NCBI GenBank assembly: GCA_029959085.1
Contig: JARWIR010000005.1
Location: forward strand, 4,342,501 to 4,406,500
Direction: 5' to 3'
DNA from: Nemophila menziesii
Lineage: Eukaryota; Streptophyta; Magnoliopsida; Boraginales; Hydrophyllaceae
DNA: 64,000 nt
Part shown: positions 1-12,121 of the stretch, in pieces
Position numbering within the stretch: position 1 is the first letter of the stretch
Layout of the letters: every line of letters starts with the position of its first letter
Notes under the pieces: model-generated
The model's database searches: none
Seen by the model: the letters and a program-made list of their open reading frames with translations, nothing else
What the model was told of the DNA's origin: nothing
Program-made: the position numbers and the translations under genes

Positions 1-209
1 AAGGGTATTATGTCTGATTCAGTCCAAGGCAGTCCAACATTGGCCTGTAAAATCTGTTTGCGATGTGATTGCGAGTGGGTTTGTTATGATTTTTTTACTT
101 TTCCAAGGCTATATATGGTGAAGAATATTTGACAATGGTGATTGTTATCCACCATTTTCTTAGGTTTTAACTCGTTTCTTTATCACTTTCCTTATCTTAA
201 TTTCTGATT
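1..209. other. AT-rich left-edge sequence, no gene recognised
   Basis: No open reading frame with a recognisable motif and no RNA gene was seen. The stretch ends in the 9 bp sequence TTTCTGATT (201-209), which is the left target-site duplication of the MITE that follows. It could be the flank of a gene lying to the left of the window. Confidence 0.4.
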
Positions 210-400
210 GAGTAATGATATTTGTCACCCTTTTTGTATCACCCTTTTATCACCTCCTACGTGTATGCCTACATGTACCAATGAATTGATTTCTCTATCC
301 TATTTAATTTTTCTCTATCTTCTATTCAAGGAAATCAGAACATATGTATAGAAGGGTGATAAAAGGGTGACATGAAAAGGGGTGACATATATCATTACTC
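210..400. mobile_element. MULE-type MITE, 191 bp
   Basis: The two ends are inverted repeats of about 45 bp that both begin GAGTAATGATAT and carry two spaced copies of a TCACCC motif. The element is flanked by a perfect 9 bp direct repeat TTTCTGATT (201-209 and 401-409), the duplication length typical of Mutator-like elements. There is no coding capacity, so it is non-autonomous. The copy at 46717-46861 has the same termini. Confidence 0.85.
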
Positions 401-505
401 TTTCTGATTAGTATGAGTTTTATGTTTGTTTGATCTTTTAGATCTAGTCTTAAATCCGCAGGCATGTCTTTTTCATGTTACTTTCTAGAACAAATAAATT
501 TTGAA

Positions 506-672
506 GGAAAATTCTTCTATCCAATATTGGATGAACCTATACCAATCATATTAATACACATACCTCCATGTTTTAAACTAACTAGTTAATCTAATGGCAC
601 ATGTATTGTTATAATAATCAATAGGTGTGATATGAATATTGGACCATCCAATATTGGATGGAAGTCTTACCC
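506..672. mobile_element. MULE-type MITE with CCAATATTGG termini, 167 bp
   Basis: Imperfect inverted repeats of roughly 30 bp form the ends, each containing the palindromic core ATCCAATATTGGAT. The flanks carry a 9 bp direct repeat with one mismatch (AATTTTGAA at 497-505, AACTTTGAA at 673-681), which suggests a Mutator-like insertion. It has no ORF. Its termini differ from the GAGTAATG family at 210-400. Confidence 0.6.
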
Positions 673-1220
673 AACTTTGAAAGATAATATTTGACAAGTA
701 TTAAAAGTTTTTTTGGTTTAACACGTTGGGATCTGTTAATAAGACAAGTTTTTAAAATTCATATGGTTAACTTTAAAGCTTAAAATAATGATTTAGTGTA
801 CTTTTTTAATTCAAAAATGGATTAAATTAATAGGGGTTTTGTGTATTCTTAAGATTTTGGTCAAATAAATTAATAAAAGTATTCAATAATCTAAAAAGGG
901 TATTAAGTAACTCAAATGTGGTTATATGGTGATTCGAAAAAAGGTATTAATTAATTGGATAATGGTTATTGTGATGGATAACTCAGAAATTGAATCTATG
1001 TGATTCGAAAATGATAAATTTAATAAGTTATTATAACTTTCAATGGTATTTACAGTTTATTGATTAAAAAATGCTTAAGCAATTTGTTTTATAGTTTTTT
1101 GTAAGATATAATCTAATATTTGAAAATGGTATCAATCCATTTGGTTGTTTTTATATTGCAGATATTATCTATGAGATAAAATAAATGAAAATGTCATTGC
1201 GCTTGATAATATCACTCAAG
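673..1220. other. AT-rich intergenic DNA, nothing recognised
   Basis: This is low-complexity A+T-rich sequence between a MITE and a solo LTR. No ORF, tRNA or clear repeat boundary was seen. Confidence 0.4.
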
Positions 1221-1225
1221 GTACA

Positions 1226-3196
1226 TGTTCACCCCGCAAGTGTGATAATAAACCGAACCCTAGGGAGACGTGCTTATCCGCAAGTGTATGGGGGCGTTGA
1301 CAAGAAATAAAAGATAAGTATAAGGGATTATCGTCTTTATAGGGACTATCAAAGTGATTATTAAGGTGCTTACGAGTTATAATAGAATATGCACATGAAT
1401 AACAATAAAAGTAAATAATATTTGTTGGGTTTTTTGTGATTGAAAGCTAAATACAATAAAGTAAACTGTTAACTAAAGGAACTACAATTAAAATGCTAAA
1501 GAGAAGAGAAATGGACGAGAGATATGTTTCAGGCTTGCTGGTAATTCCCAAAATCAACTATTTGAATGTTATTCGATTTAAGGGTGAATCAGTCTTTTCA
1601 TATTAGTCGAGACTCAAAGGTCCTCCCGCGTAGATGGGAAGCTATCTTACGGCACCAGAGACCCCTCCTAAGTGACCTTACAAATTCTTTAGAATTCTAA
1701 TTGATTAAACCCTGGTGACTACCTGGTTAGGCAAGACCTCCCGCTTTACTAACGCACACCAAGCGTTTATATTCTAGTTCCGTAATCCAACTCCCTTACG
1801 GGCGATATGTGAGACTACTAACACTAATTAATACTTGATCAGGGCACAATTATAAATGAGCATAAATATATAATCAATGAAAAATCAACTCAATTCATTT
1901 AAACATTAATATCCCAACATCAAATAAAATATGAAAATAATTATCTAAGGTTCATATCCATAGCAATCCTCAAGAAAAAGAGGTTTGGTTCATAATGTAA
2001 ACTGAAAACTAAAGATAAATAATGCCAAAATCTTGTTTAGAATGTTAAATAAAATAAAATTGACTTGAATCTTGATAGGAAATGGATGTGGAACGGTGGA
2101 GAATGGTGGACTTGGGTGGAAGTTCTCTTCCTTGCTCTAGGCATGTAGCTCCTCTCTCTATTGTAATATCTATTGCGTGCTAAATAATGACCTTCTAAAT
2201 TGCTTAAATACCTAGCTAAAACATTTTGGGGACTTATGGGCTCACTTAGATGGGTTAAAGATAGACTAACCCATTTTTATCTAGTGTTGGACAAGTTCAA
2301 GTCACAGTGGAAACAAATAGCATAAATTCTTCATCCCAACTCCGAATTGACTTCCGTCACTTCTCACGCGTCACTAACTTTAAGCTATATCCAGATAAAA
2401 ACAATTTTTTCCCAAATCTCTAACCAATAATTCGTGGTGACTAAAACAAGTGTCATCAAGGATATTGTCAGTAAACACTCTAACTTCTCCAAAGTGACTT
2501 TTAGCTTAGGTCTTGGCTTGGGTTTGAACTTGACTTATTTAATTCTCCTAATCATCATGGTGTCTCATGCATTTCTGTAGAAATCGTTGCCTAGGCGTCA
2601 ACTCTCCCTCAGCCGCCCACACCTAATAAAACTGTTTAGCATTTTTGCTTAGCGCCTTAGTTACAGTGAAAGAGGCGCCTAGACCGCCTATGCGCCGATT
2701 AATGGAAAAAATAGCCGTTCATGCCCTTATTTTATTTTTCTTACTCTCAATAATTCTTTACTTGATATTATAACTCTAATTTTAGTATTTTTTATATTAT
2801 CTATAGTGTTGTTAAATGAATTTTATGACTTGATGAGTTAAAATAATATATTTATTACATTCATATTACTATATTATAAAATTAAATAGTGGGATTCAAA
2901 ATTGCGTAATCCCGCCAAGGCTCCGTGTCATCCCTCCTAGGCGCTAGGCCCTGATCGACTGCCTAGGTCGTAAACCGGAGTTCTGTAGCATAGATTTCTT
3001 GTCAAATATGTACCTAAAAGCTACGCAATTAACACACAATTAAAGAACAAAAATTCAATAGATAGCAATATGTCCAAAATATGAAGGAAAAGAAAGATAT
3101 GTAGATTATTAGGGAATAACCCCTTATTTAGGTCCAATAAACCCTTAAAAAGATGTCTCATGAATAGAGTAATATATCACAAAAGAGGAGACATCA
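1226..3196 (+). mobile_element. Solo LTR (copy A), 1971 bp, with nested insertion
   Basis: The element begins TGTTCACC and ends GAGGAGACATCA, so it has canonical TG..CA termini. It is flanked by a perfect 5 bp direct repeat GTACA (1221-1225 and 3197-3201), the hallmark of LTR-retrotransposon integration. It contains no gag-pol. It is clearly related along its length to copy C (32969-34125), and shares the ends, a CGCAAGTGTA block near 1250 and a terminal GATGTCTC..GAGACATC hairpin with copies B and C. A 400 bp element with its own duplication lies inside (2581-2980). A solo LTR left by recombination is the best reading; a non-coding terminal-repeat-free derivative is the alternative. Confidence 0.75.
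2581..2980. mobile_element. 400 bp nested insertion with CCTAGGC motifs (hAT-type MITE candidate)
   Basis: This segment interrupts solo LTR copy A and is missing from related copy C. It is bounded by an 8 bp direct repeat TTCTGTAG (2573-2580 and 2981-2988), the size expected for hAT elements. Both ends carry a GCCTAGGC-like motif in inverted orientation (near 2589 and 2960), and further CTAGGCG motifs occur inside. The terminal inverted repeats are imperfect, so a SINE or another origin is not excluded. Confidence 0.55.
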
Positions 3197-3299
3197 GTAC
3201 ACCACCATCTCCTCATGTTTCACAATCATAAACTGTAAATGATATAGCTTCTGACCCTAAAAATATGCCCTAAAAAAAATAAGACCGTTCCTAAAAAAT

Positions 3300-6200
3300 C
3301 TAACTGTTTGGGACCATTTCTCTACTTTTTCTGAAAATGGAATCATATATTGTAAATGTAAGCATTGTGGCATAGAATATGTTGCTATTTCTTTTAATCA
3401 CGACACAAATAATATGAAATAGGCATATGGTTGGAAAGTGCCCACTTTACCCCTTTAATACCATGAAACCTGGTCAATCCCAACTTGGCTTTAAACTCGA
3501 TGATTTGAATGGTGACAGTGGTGGTTTACAAATATATATGTTTTCAATAGAGGATGCTAAGATGGCTCTAGCTAAAATGGTAATTATAGATGAGCATGCT
3601 TTTAGGACCGTAGTCGATAATGGGTTCAAGAATTTGTGCTTTGTTATGCAACCCCTTTTCAAAATTCCTTCTAGATGGATTGTGGCTAGGGATGTGATAA
3701 AGATTTATTACGAACAAAAAAACTTGATGAAAAAACTCGTAAAGGGTAAAAGGGAACTTAATCGCTGATACGTGGACTTCTATACATAATCTTACTTATA
3801 TGTGTAGCTAGATATTTTGTTGATGATATTTGGGTTCTCAAGAAATGGATTCTTAGTTTTTCCATGATAGAAAACCATGAGGGTAAAGCAGTAGGAAAAA
3901 AAATTGAATTAGTGCTAAAGATTGTGAAATTTATTGTATTTTAACCCTTACAATTGATAATGCTAGTAGTAATAGTGTTATTATAGATTACTTGCAAACT
4001 AAGTCAACAATTCGTGTCGAAACTAGGATATGTTACCACAATTACTTGCATATTAGATGTTGTGCTCATATCTTGAATTTGATTGTTAAAGAAGGGTTGA
4101 CTAAAGTTGATCCTTCACTTGTTAAGATACGAGATAATGTCAGATGATCTCCTTCGCTATATGCTTCTGGTGTCGCCTAGGGTGTGATAAAAATAAGATC
4201 AATTTAAGTATGGAAAACTACGCACTCTCACCCTAGACAGGCACAGTACTGCAAGTATTACAGGACGTATGCAAGTTTTAATGATAAGTAGAGTTCGTTC
4301 TCAGGGACTTAAGTGTGTTAAACGCGTAGGAACATATAACGAGTAAAAGTAAATAACTAGAAGACAGTAAATAAAGAAAATAATTTCGAGATTAACAATT
4401 AAACTAATTAAAACTAGGAAAATAAAGACAATAAAGTAAAAGATTAAGAATATGGGATGAGAAGTATAGCTTAGGTTTTGCTAGTATGCACTAATCCTTC
4501 TAATTCTATCTATAGATCTAGTTAATAAGGGAGAATATTAGCTCTTGGTAATACTTAGTCAGGATTCTAAATTCCCCAAGCTTAGACCTTGAGAGCGACT
4601 AAGGGGGCTACGTCACAACCAAGAAGTGATTTAAAATAGGGTTATCAAACGCCACTAAGGCCCTAAGCAAATACTGCAAGTCTTGGTGATACGGTGGTTA
4701 AAACAAACCCTAATGACAATCTAGTTAGAAGTATGTTTTGTCAGAACTGCTATCGACACTAGACATTATGTGGTGGTTCAATAGTTAAACACCCTGTCAA
4801 GGAGACCATCTAACTACTCTTAAAACAATCCTAAAGTGATCAGTTCTAGGAAAGACATTAAATCAAAACACATAAACAAATATAAAGTAAGAAGCTAATA
4901 TCAGATTAAACATATAATTCCCAAAGAAAATTAGATAGAAGAATTAGAATTCATAGATTATACATTATGCAAAACCCAAGCTATGGGGAGTTTAGTTCAT
5001 ACCTGAAGGAAATAAACTAAAAGAAATAATAAAAGACATCATCTTGCTCTCTACAATAAACTGGAAGAATAAAACCTTAAGAACTAATTACTATGAGGCA
5101 AGGATGATTTACAAGTGATATAAGGGTGTATTTATAGGTGTTTAGAAGACCTAATTCGTTTTCTTGAGGAAGAGTTAAGGTAATGGACTCCTAGCCCAAC
5201 TCAAATTCGTATGGAAATAAAGATAAACACTGCTGCGTTGTTTTGAGTGTATCTTCTTCGTTATTGGTCCGATTTTGCTCCACAAGATACCAAAAGAATC
5301 GCAACATAATTATCTAGGCCCTTTAAAAGTAATTCACCAAAATCGGCCTCTTTCTTAGGTAAAAACGCCTATCTTTGCAGAATCCCAGATTTAGGCAGCT
5401 TTTCCTTTTCCATCTTTTTAGCAATTCTTTCCTTATCTCCAATTTCCATGCATATCTCCTTCCATAAGTTGTTGTCTTTGACTTGGACTCTAATTAAGCT
5501 CCATAATTATCTTTAAAGCTACACACTAAATAAACAATTAAACCCAATATGCTCTAAAAACAATAATTCTACAAATCAAGACTCAAAATAGGAAAGTGCA
5601 CTAAAACTCAAGAAAATCGACATTATTGACTACTAAATCACTTAAAATGATGTCTCATCCTAACATTAATCTATCACAAACGAGGAGACATCAGCTTCAT
5701 TTAACCAATTTATTCTAGCTTGTAAAATTACCTCGGAAAATGTAGTTTGTCTTGATGTCCAAACCAGTTGAAACTCTACTTATATGATGCCTGATGGGCT
5801 TGAAACAGATGAAAGGCCATTTACAAAAATCTTTGAAGAGTACAAGAAATTCACTAAGTATGTAAATGAATCGGGGAATGCCAGATGCTTCAAATTGAGA
5901 TACTGCCAGGTTTTTGGTCTTGTTCCTTCAACTCTTCTATGATGTTACTAATCGCTTTTTGTGTATACTATTTGTCAGTTCAAACAACTATTTTGATGAG
6001 ATTTTAGTGTTGTATCACGATATTCATGTTCCTGTCTTTGGTGACGGTTCTATTATATATGAGATGTCTGGGAGAATGAAACCGAAGTTCGAAAAATATT
6101 GGGGTTCAGACTCTAATATGACTATGTTGCTATATATGGCGATAGTCCTAGACCTTACACGAAAGATATCATATCTTCAGTTTTGGTTATCACAGATGTG

Positions 6201-6735
6201 TGGAGTTTCAGAAGTACATTTAATTAGAAAAATTAAGTTTTCTTTGATAGAAGTGTTTGCGAGTTATAATAAAAATAGCAAACCCGACGGTTTTATATCA
6301 GTTAGAATCTTTCTCTTCCATCGATGCTCCAGATGCTCCAACTATAACATTTTATCCTCGCAAATTCATGGCTGAACAATTTCAATTTTTTCATGATGCT
6401 ACGCAAAGCAATATGCGTAAAACTAGACTAATATGGATCCCAGTTGTAAGAAATTTAATGTGCTGATCTGGTGGGGAGGTAATTCCCAACGATTCCCTGT
6501 ATAATCTTTAATGGCCCGTGACATCTTAGTAATCCCCGTTTTTAACGTTGCCTCAAAATCTTCCTTCAGCACCGGGGGAAGATTTCTTGATACCTTTAAT
6601 TTCTAACAAAGTTGAGGCGCTTATTTGCACCAAAAAATGGTTACGAGATCAAACACCAATCTCCCTTGAAGTTTCGAAGGCATATATAGAGGAACTTGAG
6701 GTCGAGTTTGGTAAGCTTGTTTTATAAACTCTATA
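3300..6735 (+). pseudogene. hAT transposase relic (RICESLEEPER-like), split by a solo LTR
   Basis: Order of recognisable parts: a BED zinc finger near 3309-3420 (WDHF start, then CKCKHC spacing); a helical segment at 3427-3768 with ALAKM, SRW and ARD motifs typical of plant hAT transposases; an RNase H-like start at about 3765 (ADTWTS); DNA up to 4160 still in hAT style (IDNAS); then, after the LTR at 4168-5693, the segment with KFEKYW and LD (5914-6200); and the C-terminal dimerisation region (ALICTKKWLR, about 6600-6730). At least one frameshift lies between the BED and the next segment, another near 3768, and there are stops throughout, so no full transposase can be made. Terminal inverted repeats were not found. 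Confidence 0.8.
4168..5693 (+). mobile_element. Solo LTR (copy B), 1526 bp, inside the hAT relic
   Basis: It starts TGGTGTCGCC and ends GAGGAGACATCA (TG..CA) and is flanked by a perfect 5 bp duplication GCTTC (4163-4167, 5694-5698). Removing it together with one GCTTC rejoins hAT coding sequence, which supports the boundaries independently. A TATA-like TATTTATAGG lies near 5129. It has no ORF of note. It belongs to the same family as copies A and C by its ends and its GTGTGATAA start block. Confidence 0.8.
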
Positions 6736-7555
6736 CTTAGTTAATAATCATTTTTGAATTATTTAATTACAATTTTGGAAGTTACTAATTTTTTAATTCT
6801 GTGTTATTTAGTGATAGGAAATTTTGATATGAATTTGGGCCCGACGAATACTTCGGCAACTACTGGGTAAGTGCTTCCTTCAAATTAGTGTATAAACATG
6901 TTGTCGGTAGCAATTTTGAATTGTTGCACTATTTTAGTTACCCATTTGTTCCCAACATTTGAAATGAAGTTGAATTGGCTTCCCGGTGATCCCGAGAAAT
7001 TTCCACCAGATTCTAAAGCCAATAATAATTATTGAACACAAGGCCAATGATGATAAACCATTTACAAAAACATTCAAGGTTTTTAAATCTGAGGCTTAAG
7101 GAGCATGCCCTTAGTTGTTCTTATTCAATATTGCTAAAGGCGTATGTTCCGATGGGATTATAGTAATGACTGATGAGCAAGTATGAAAGAAGTGATCATG
7201 ATCGATCAAATGCCGATTTTAAAAAGGAATGTTTTGTGTATGTTAACTATCTTTTTGAACTTTGTATCAAGTTGTAATTTAATTAAAATTGTAATTTTGT
7301 TTTATTCAAGGTGACTTAGATTATTTTTAATTTATTAACAATTTTTTTTAATTTATATAAGAGCTACTTTTGACTCGGAATCATTTGATTAGTCTACCCA
7401 CTAGATAAACTATCTGTTTTAAATAATTATTTCTTCGAATAACTTATACTTTATCTTGGGATAAGTTTTCTATTACCATAATTATAAATTTACCTCCAAT
7501 TTTTATATTTTCTTTTTGAAATTATTCTATTCTCATCTTAGAACTCAATCCAAAG
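6736..7555. other. AT-rich sequence downstream of the hAT relic
   Basis: This may include the 3' untranslated part of the hAT element. No ORF with a recognisable domain was seen. It ends at the left copy of the LINE target-site duplication (7556-7569). Confidence 0.35.
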
Positions 7556-7641
7556 TAAACCCAACACTTTTTTTTTGCATACATAGGAGGCTTTAAAAGC
7601 CTTTAAGTACAAGCATTACAATTAAACACAAGCTGTTATTT

Positions 7642-10600
7642 CTAGTCTAGTACAACTTTATTAGTTGCATGTCCGCTTCTGTCCCTAGTAATGAGTTGCC
7701 ACAGGTATTCAGGTGGATCAGTAAGGATCACAGGTTGCGCATTCATCCAAGCCCCTTGCTTTGCTAACTTGTCCGCACATTGATTTGCTTCTCGAAATAT
7801 ATGACTTAATTCAATCTTCGGAAAATCACTAAGCCAAGACCAGCAATCATTTACTATTGAAACATAATGACTACCTAAGTTCCCACCGCCCTTCACTAGC
7901 GCGTGGAACTTCCTCGAGTCTAACTCATGGTGAGTAGAGCTCCCACCGCCCTTCACTAGCGCGTGGAGCTCCTCCGAATCCGTTTCAATAGCTATCTCAG
8001 TATATCCCATGTCAATAGCCCATCTAAGCCCAAAGTGTAATGCAAAAAGTTCCGATATAAGAGGAGAATCAGGCGAGCAATTACCCATAAAACCGGATAT
8101 GAATGCACCATGCTTATCTCTTATCAATCCGCCAATACCAGCTACTCTTTTCGCCGTAAAGTAGCTACCATCAATGTTCATTTTGAGCCCACTACACGGT
8201 TTGACCCATTTGACCATAACGTTTCTGCCGATCTTGATAATACCACCCTCAATACTTTTCCCCCAAGCTAGAATAAAGTTACTTGCAAGGGAAAATATTT
8301 CGTTCTTGAGTGCAAAGGAACAAGGTAATTTCTTTTCCTCATTAAATAATAAGTCATTCCTTTTAGTCCATATAACCCATATTGCGGCTACAAAGACATA
8401 TGACCAATCAAGTCCGCGAATCCTAGCCTTGGATTGGAGGTGGCTTTCCACCCATTACTTAACAGCCCCTGTATCAACTTTATTTCTATTATTTTGGACC
8501 TCCACTTGCCTCGCACCAGCAGCAGCAGGAGGATGAAGTTCCTGGACAGCTATGAAACGGTTCTGCCTCCATTTCGAATTTGCAGCCATAAGACTTTGTC
8601 TATCACAATGCTTCATTGTCTCACTCATAGTACTCCCGTGATCTGAGCCTGCAACAGCGTGAACTGGTCCCCTGACCGCACCAGCATCTTCCATCAGCGC
8701 AGGCCATGATTCTGCAGCAGCAGCACGCCTCGCTCCTCCAGTAGGCCCTTCCAGCATTCCAGCAGCAGTCCCGATCGAGTCCACAGCTCCAGCAGTCCCG
8801 AGCAACTCCACAGCTACATCACGAGCCCCTGCATTTAAGCCCAATGAGTTCCATACTAACAGAGATATTTTACATTTAAATAAAACATGAAAAAGGTCCT
8901 CCCTTTGAGCCCCGCAAATGCCACACTCCCTTGATTCGATGATATTTCTATTATAAAGGTTGTCCGCTGTAGCTATTTTATTCAGAACGATTCTCCATAA
9001 GAAAAACCGAATTTTCTGAGAACACTTCATACGCCATATCAAATCCCAATTAAAAGATTCATCCGTTTCTTCCTCCACTAGATTAGTATACGCTGACTTA
9101 ACCGTAAGCATCCCGGAGGTTTCGAATTTCCAAACAAATTTCTTCTCTTCCATTACATCTAACTCTAATACTCCACTCTGAATGGAATTTACACCACTTA
9201 GTATTGCTTTACAAATACTTGATTCATTTCCATTTTGAAGGCGATTTAACAAACCATTCTTGAAGTACTTGTTTTTTAGGATTTCTACCCACGCTACACA
9301 CCGCTCTTCCCTTAGGATCTTCCATCCCAACTTCGCTAACAAGGCTAGATTATATCTTTCAGCACTTCTAATCCCGAGCCCCCCATTCTTCTTGGACTTA
9401 CATATTTGTTCCCAGGAGACCCAATGCAATTTCCTTTCTAAACTCGATGAACCCCAAATGAAGTCCCTTACTATTCTATCAATTTCTTTACAGACGTACT
9501 TAGGCAATTTCATAACTTGCATTTGGTACACCGGAATCGCGCTAAGGACCGATTGAGCTAAAGTAGTTCGGCCCGCAAGAGAAAGGGTCTTTGTCTTCCA
9601 TGTAGCTAACTTCTTTCTCATCTTGTCTATTATCCCTTTATAAAACCCTTTGGGTAACCTTCCCGAGAGAATCGGTATTCCCAAGTACGTACCGAAGGAC
9701 TTGCTAAGACAAAAACCGCTGGACGAAGCTAACTCCAATTGAATATGTTCCGGTACATTCGCTGAGAAATATATTAGAGACTTTTCGGCACTAATTGTCT
9801 GGCCAACCCCTTTACAGAACACTTCCATCGTCTTTTGCATCAATTGCACCTGTTCTAAAGTCGCTTCACCAAATAATATCAAATCGTCCGCGAAAAAGAG
9901 ATGAGATAACTTCGGACCACCCCGACCAATTTGAATCTCCCTCCACACTCCCGAGCTACAATGCTTCTGGATTAATAACGATAGCCTCTCCATGCACATT
10001 ACAAAAATATACGGAGATAAAGGGTCCCCTTGACGGATACCACGGTGAGGGGAAAACGGAGGTAAAGGTTCCCCATTCCATAGGACCCTCATTTCGTTCT
10101 CTCTCATACTAGACATCACGAGCTTTACCCAACTATCCGGAAACCCAAAATATCTAACCGTTTCTTCAATGAATTCCCATCTGATTTTATAGTATGCTTT
10201 TGCTAAATCAATCTTCACCGCCATAATTCCTTTTTTCCCTTGCTGATGACGCATCTTGTGATCCATTTCCCGCACAAGCACCACATTATCTATTGTTGAT
10301 CGACCTGGCAAAAAACTACTTTGGCACGGGCCAATAATGTTAGATAATATAGGCCTTAGTCTGTTGACCATTGCCTTCATAATAAATTTAATAGGAGAGT
10401 TTATAAGACTAATATGGCAAAATAAACGTACCTGGGACGGGTCTGAGACTTTAGGAATAAGGTGAATTAGAGTACCGTTCAGACCCGTAGGTAACAAACC
10501 TGTGCTGATAGCTTCCCTTACCATCTTGCAGATCGATGGACCCACTGATGCCCAACACTTCTGATAAAACGCGGCGGACATCCCATTTGGTCCCGGTGCT

Positions 10601-11997
10601 TTATTTGGGTTAGATTGAAAGACCACTACTCTTATTTCTTCATCCGAGAACGGTATCTCAAGATTTTCCGCGATTTCCACGTCAATGGGTCCTATATGAG
10701 GTAAAGTTAGGCCATCCATTTGATCATTTGGTTTCTCATATAACCGCATAAAATATTCTCGCACCAACTGTTTAAGATCTTCTTCATCCTCTACCCATAT
10801 GTCTTGATCGTTAATCAACCTAGTGCAGTTAGACTTTCTTTTCCGTATAGTGGCTGCAAGGTGGTAGAACCGAGTGTTCCTCTCACCAGACTCAATCCAA
10901 TTTTCTCTAGCTTTCTGAAAATACATAGCTTCTTCTTGTTCTAAGACACTTTCGTACTCTTTCGTCAACTGGACCCCCAAAAGTCTAAGTGACGAGTTGT
11001 ATTTAATTTGCAGTGATTTTTGGATTCCTCTAATCCTTGCACATAGTTTCCTTTTTCTCTTATGGAGGTCTCCAAATATCTCTGTCTTCCATTCGTTAAT
11101 CTGGTTTTGAATCGCTACTAATCCATCTCCAATCCCGAGTCTATCACCATCCCAATTTTTCGAAACAAGATCATGGAAACCTTTATGAAGGCACCAAGCA
11201 TTCTCGAACCTGAATCGGCGAGGAGGATGTTTGGGTCTTAAATTCAGACAAACTTGAATTAACAACGTCATATGATCTGAATGTACTCTAGCCAAGTGTA
11301 TAACCCTTGTATTCGGAAAAAGCAATTGCCACTCCGAATTCCCATAGGCTCTATCTAGACGCTCCATAATCTTTTGACCCGTGTTCCATGAGTCACACCA
11401 GGTATAGCGAGGTCCCACGAAACCAAGGTCAATCAATCCGCAGCTATGTCTCCATTATTCGAACTTTTCCATTCTTCTTGAGATACCTTGAACCCCGCCT
11501 TTCTTATCTATTTCCATGCCTATTTGGTTAAAATCACCCGCCACTAGCCAGGGAACTTTTATGTTATGAAATGCTTGAAATAGCGCTTCCCATAAGACTT
11601 CCCTTTGTTTATAATCCGGGCTTGCGTATAAGGCTGAGAAAATCCAAGATTCACACCCATTTTGACTTATTTCAACGTTTACCACTTGACGACCTGCTGA
11701 GAGCACTTTAACATCTATATCTGAGTCATTCCATATCAATCAAATACCCCCACTGTAGCATTCCGAGTCTACTCTTATGGAATTATCCTTTTGCAGTGAG
11801 TTGATGATTTTGCTTGCTACTGTACCACTAACACGAGGCTCCACGATTACTGTTAACCATATATTATTACTTATCATCATTTCGCGTAGGACCTGTCTAA
11901 ACCTTGGTTTCGCAGCTCCATAACAGTTCCAAACTAAAATGTTAACGGGAGTTTTAGTCTTCTCCCAAGACATTCCTGTAGCATTGACACAATCCAT
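7642..11997 (-). pseudogene. LINE ORF2 polyprotein (EN-RT-zf-RNase H), one frame with three stop codons
   Basis: One continuous reading frame of about 1450 codons from ATG at 11997, interrupted only by TGA at 11740-11742 and TAA at 11455-11457 and 8455-8457; the TGA sits where W is expected. Endonuclease: WNCYG near the start, VEPR, AGDFNQ and SDH motifs are all present. Reverse transcriptase: IDLAKAY, RQGDPLSP and FFADD motifs (about 10600-9880). Zinc-binding domain: CGICG..HVLFKC (about 8940-8870). RNase H: MNIDGS, ISELFA, ETDSEE and REANQCADKLA, so the acidic catalytic residues remain. Two oddities: an Ala/Gly-rich block at about 8458-8850, and a 60 bp in-frame duplication at 7881-8000. 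ORF2 acts by nicking target DNA and copying the RNA at the nick. Confidence 0.88.
7881..8000 (-). repeat. 60 bp in-frame tandem duplication in LINE RNase H
   Basis: The 26 bases from 7881 recur identically from 7941, a period of 60 bp or 20 codons, followed by diverged remainder. At protein level HALVKGGG appears twice, immediately after the catalytic ETDS motif. The related LINE fragment at 24245-24725 has only one copy. Confidence 0.8.
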
Positions 11998-12121
11998 TAG
12001 TAAAATAATTAATTGACTAGGATTACCTCTTGGCGCATTAGGCGCGAGTAGCCATATTCATATCATCATCGTTATCCTTCGATTGTTGAATTTCCTCCTC
12101 TACAGGTGGTGCAGCAGTTTC

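Noticed and set aside
1226..5693. Helitron interpretation of the GTGTGATAA..GAGACATCA elements
   Set aside because: A CTRR-like end and hairpin first suggested it, but exact 5 bp duplications and TG..CA ends at three copies fit LTR integration better.
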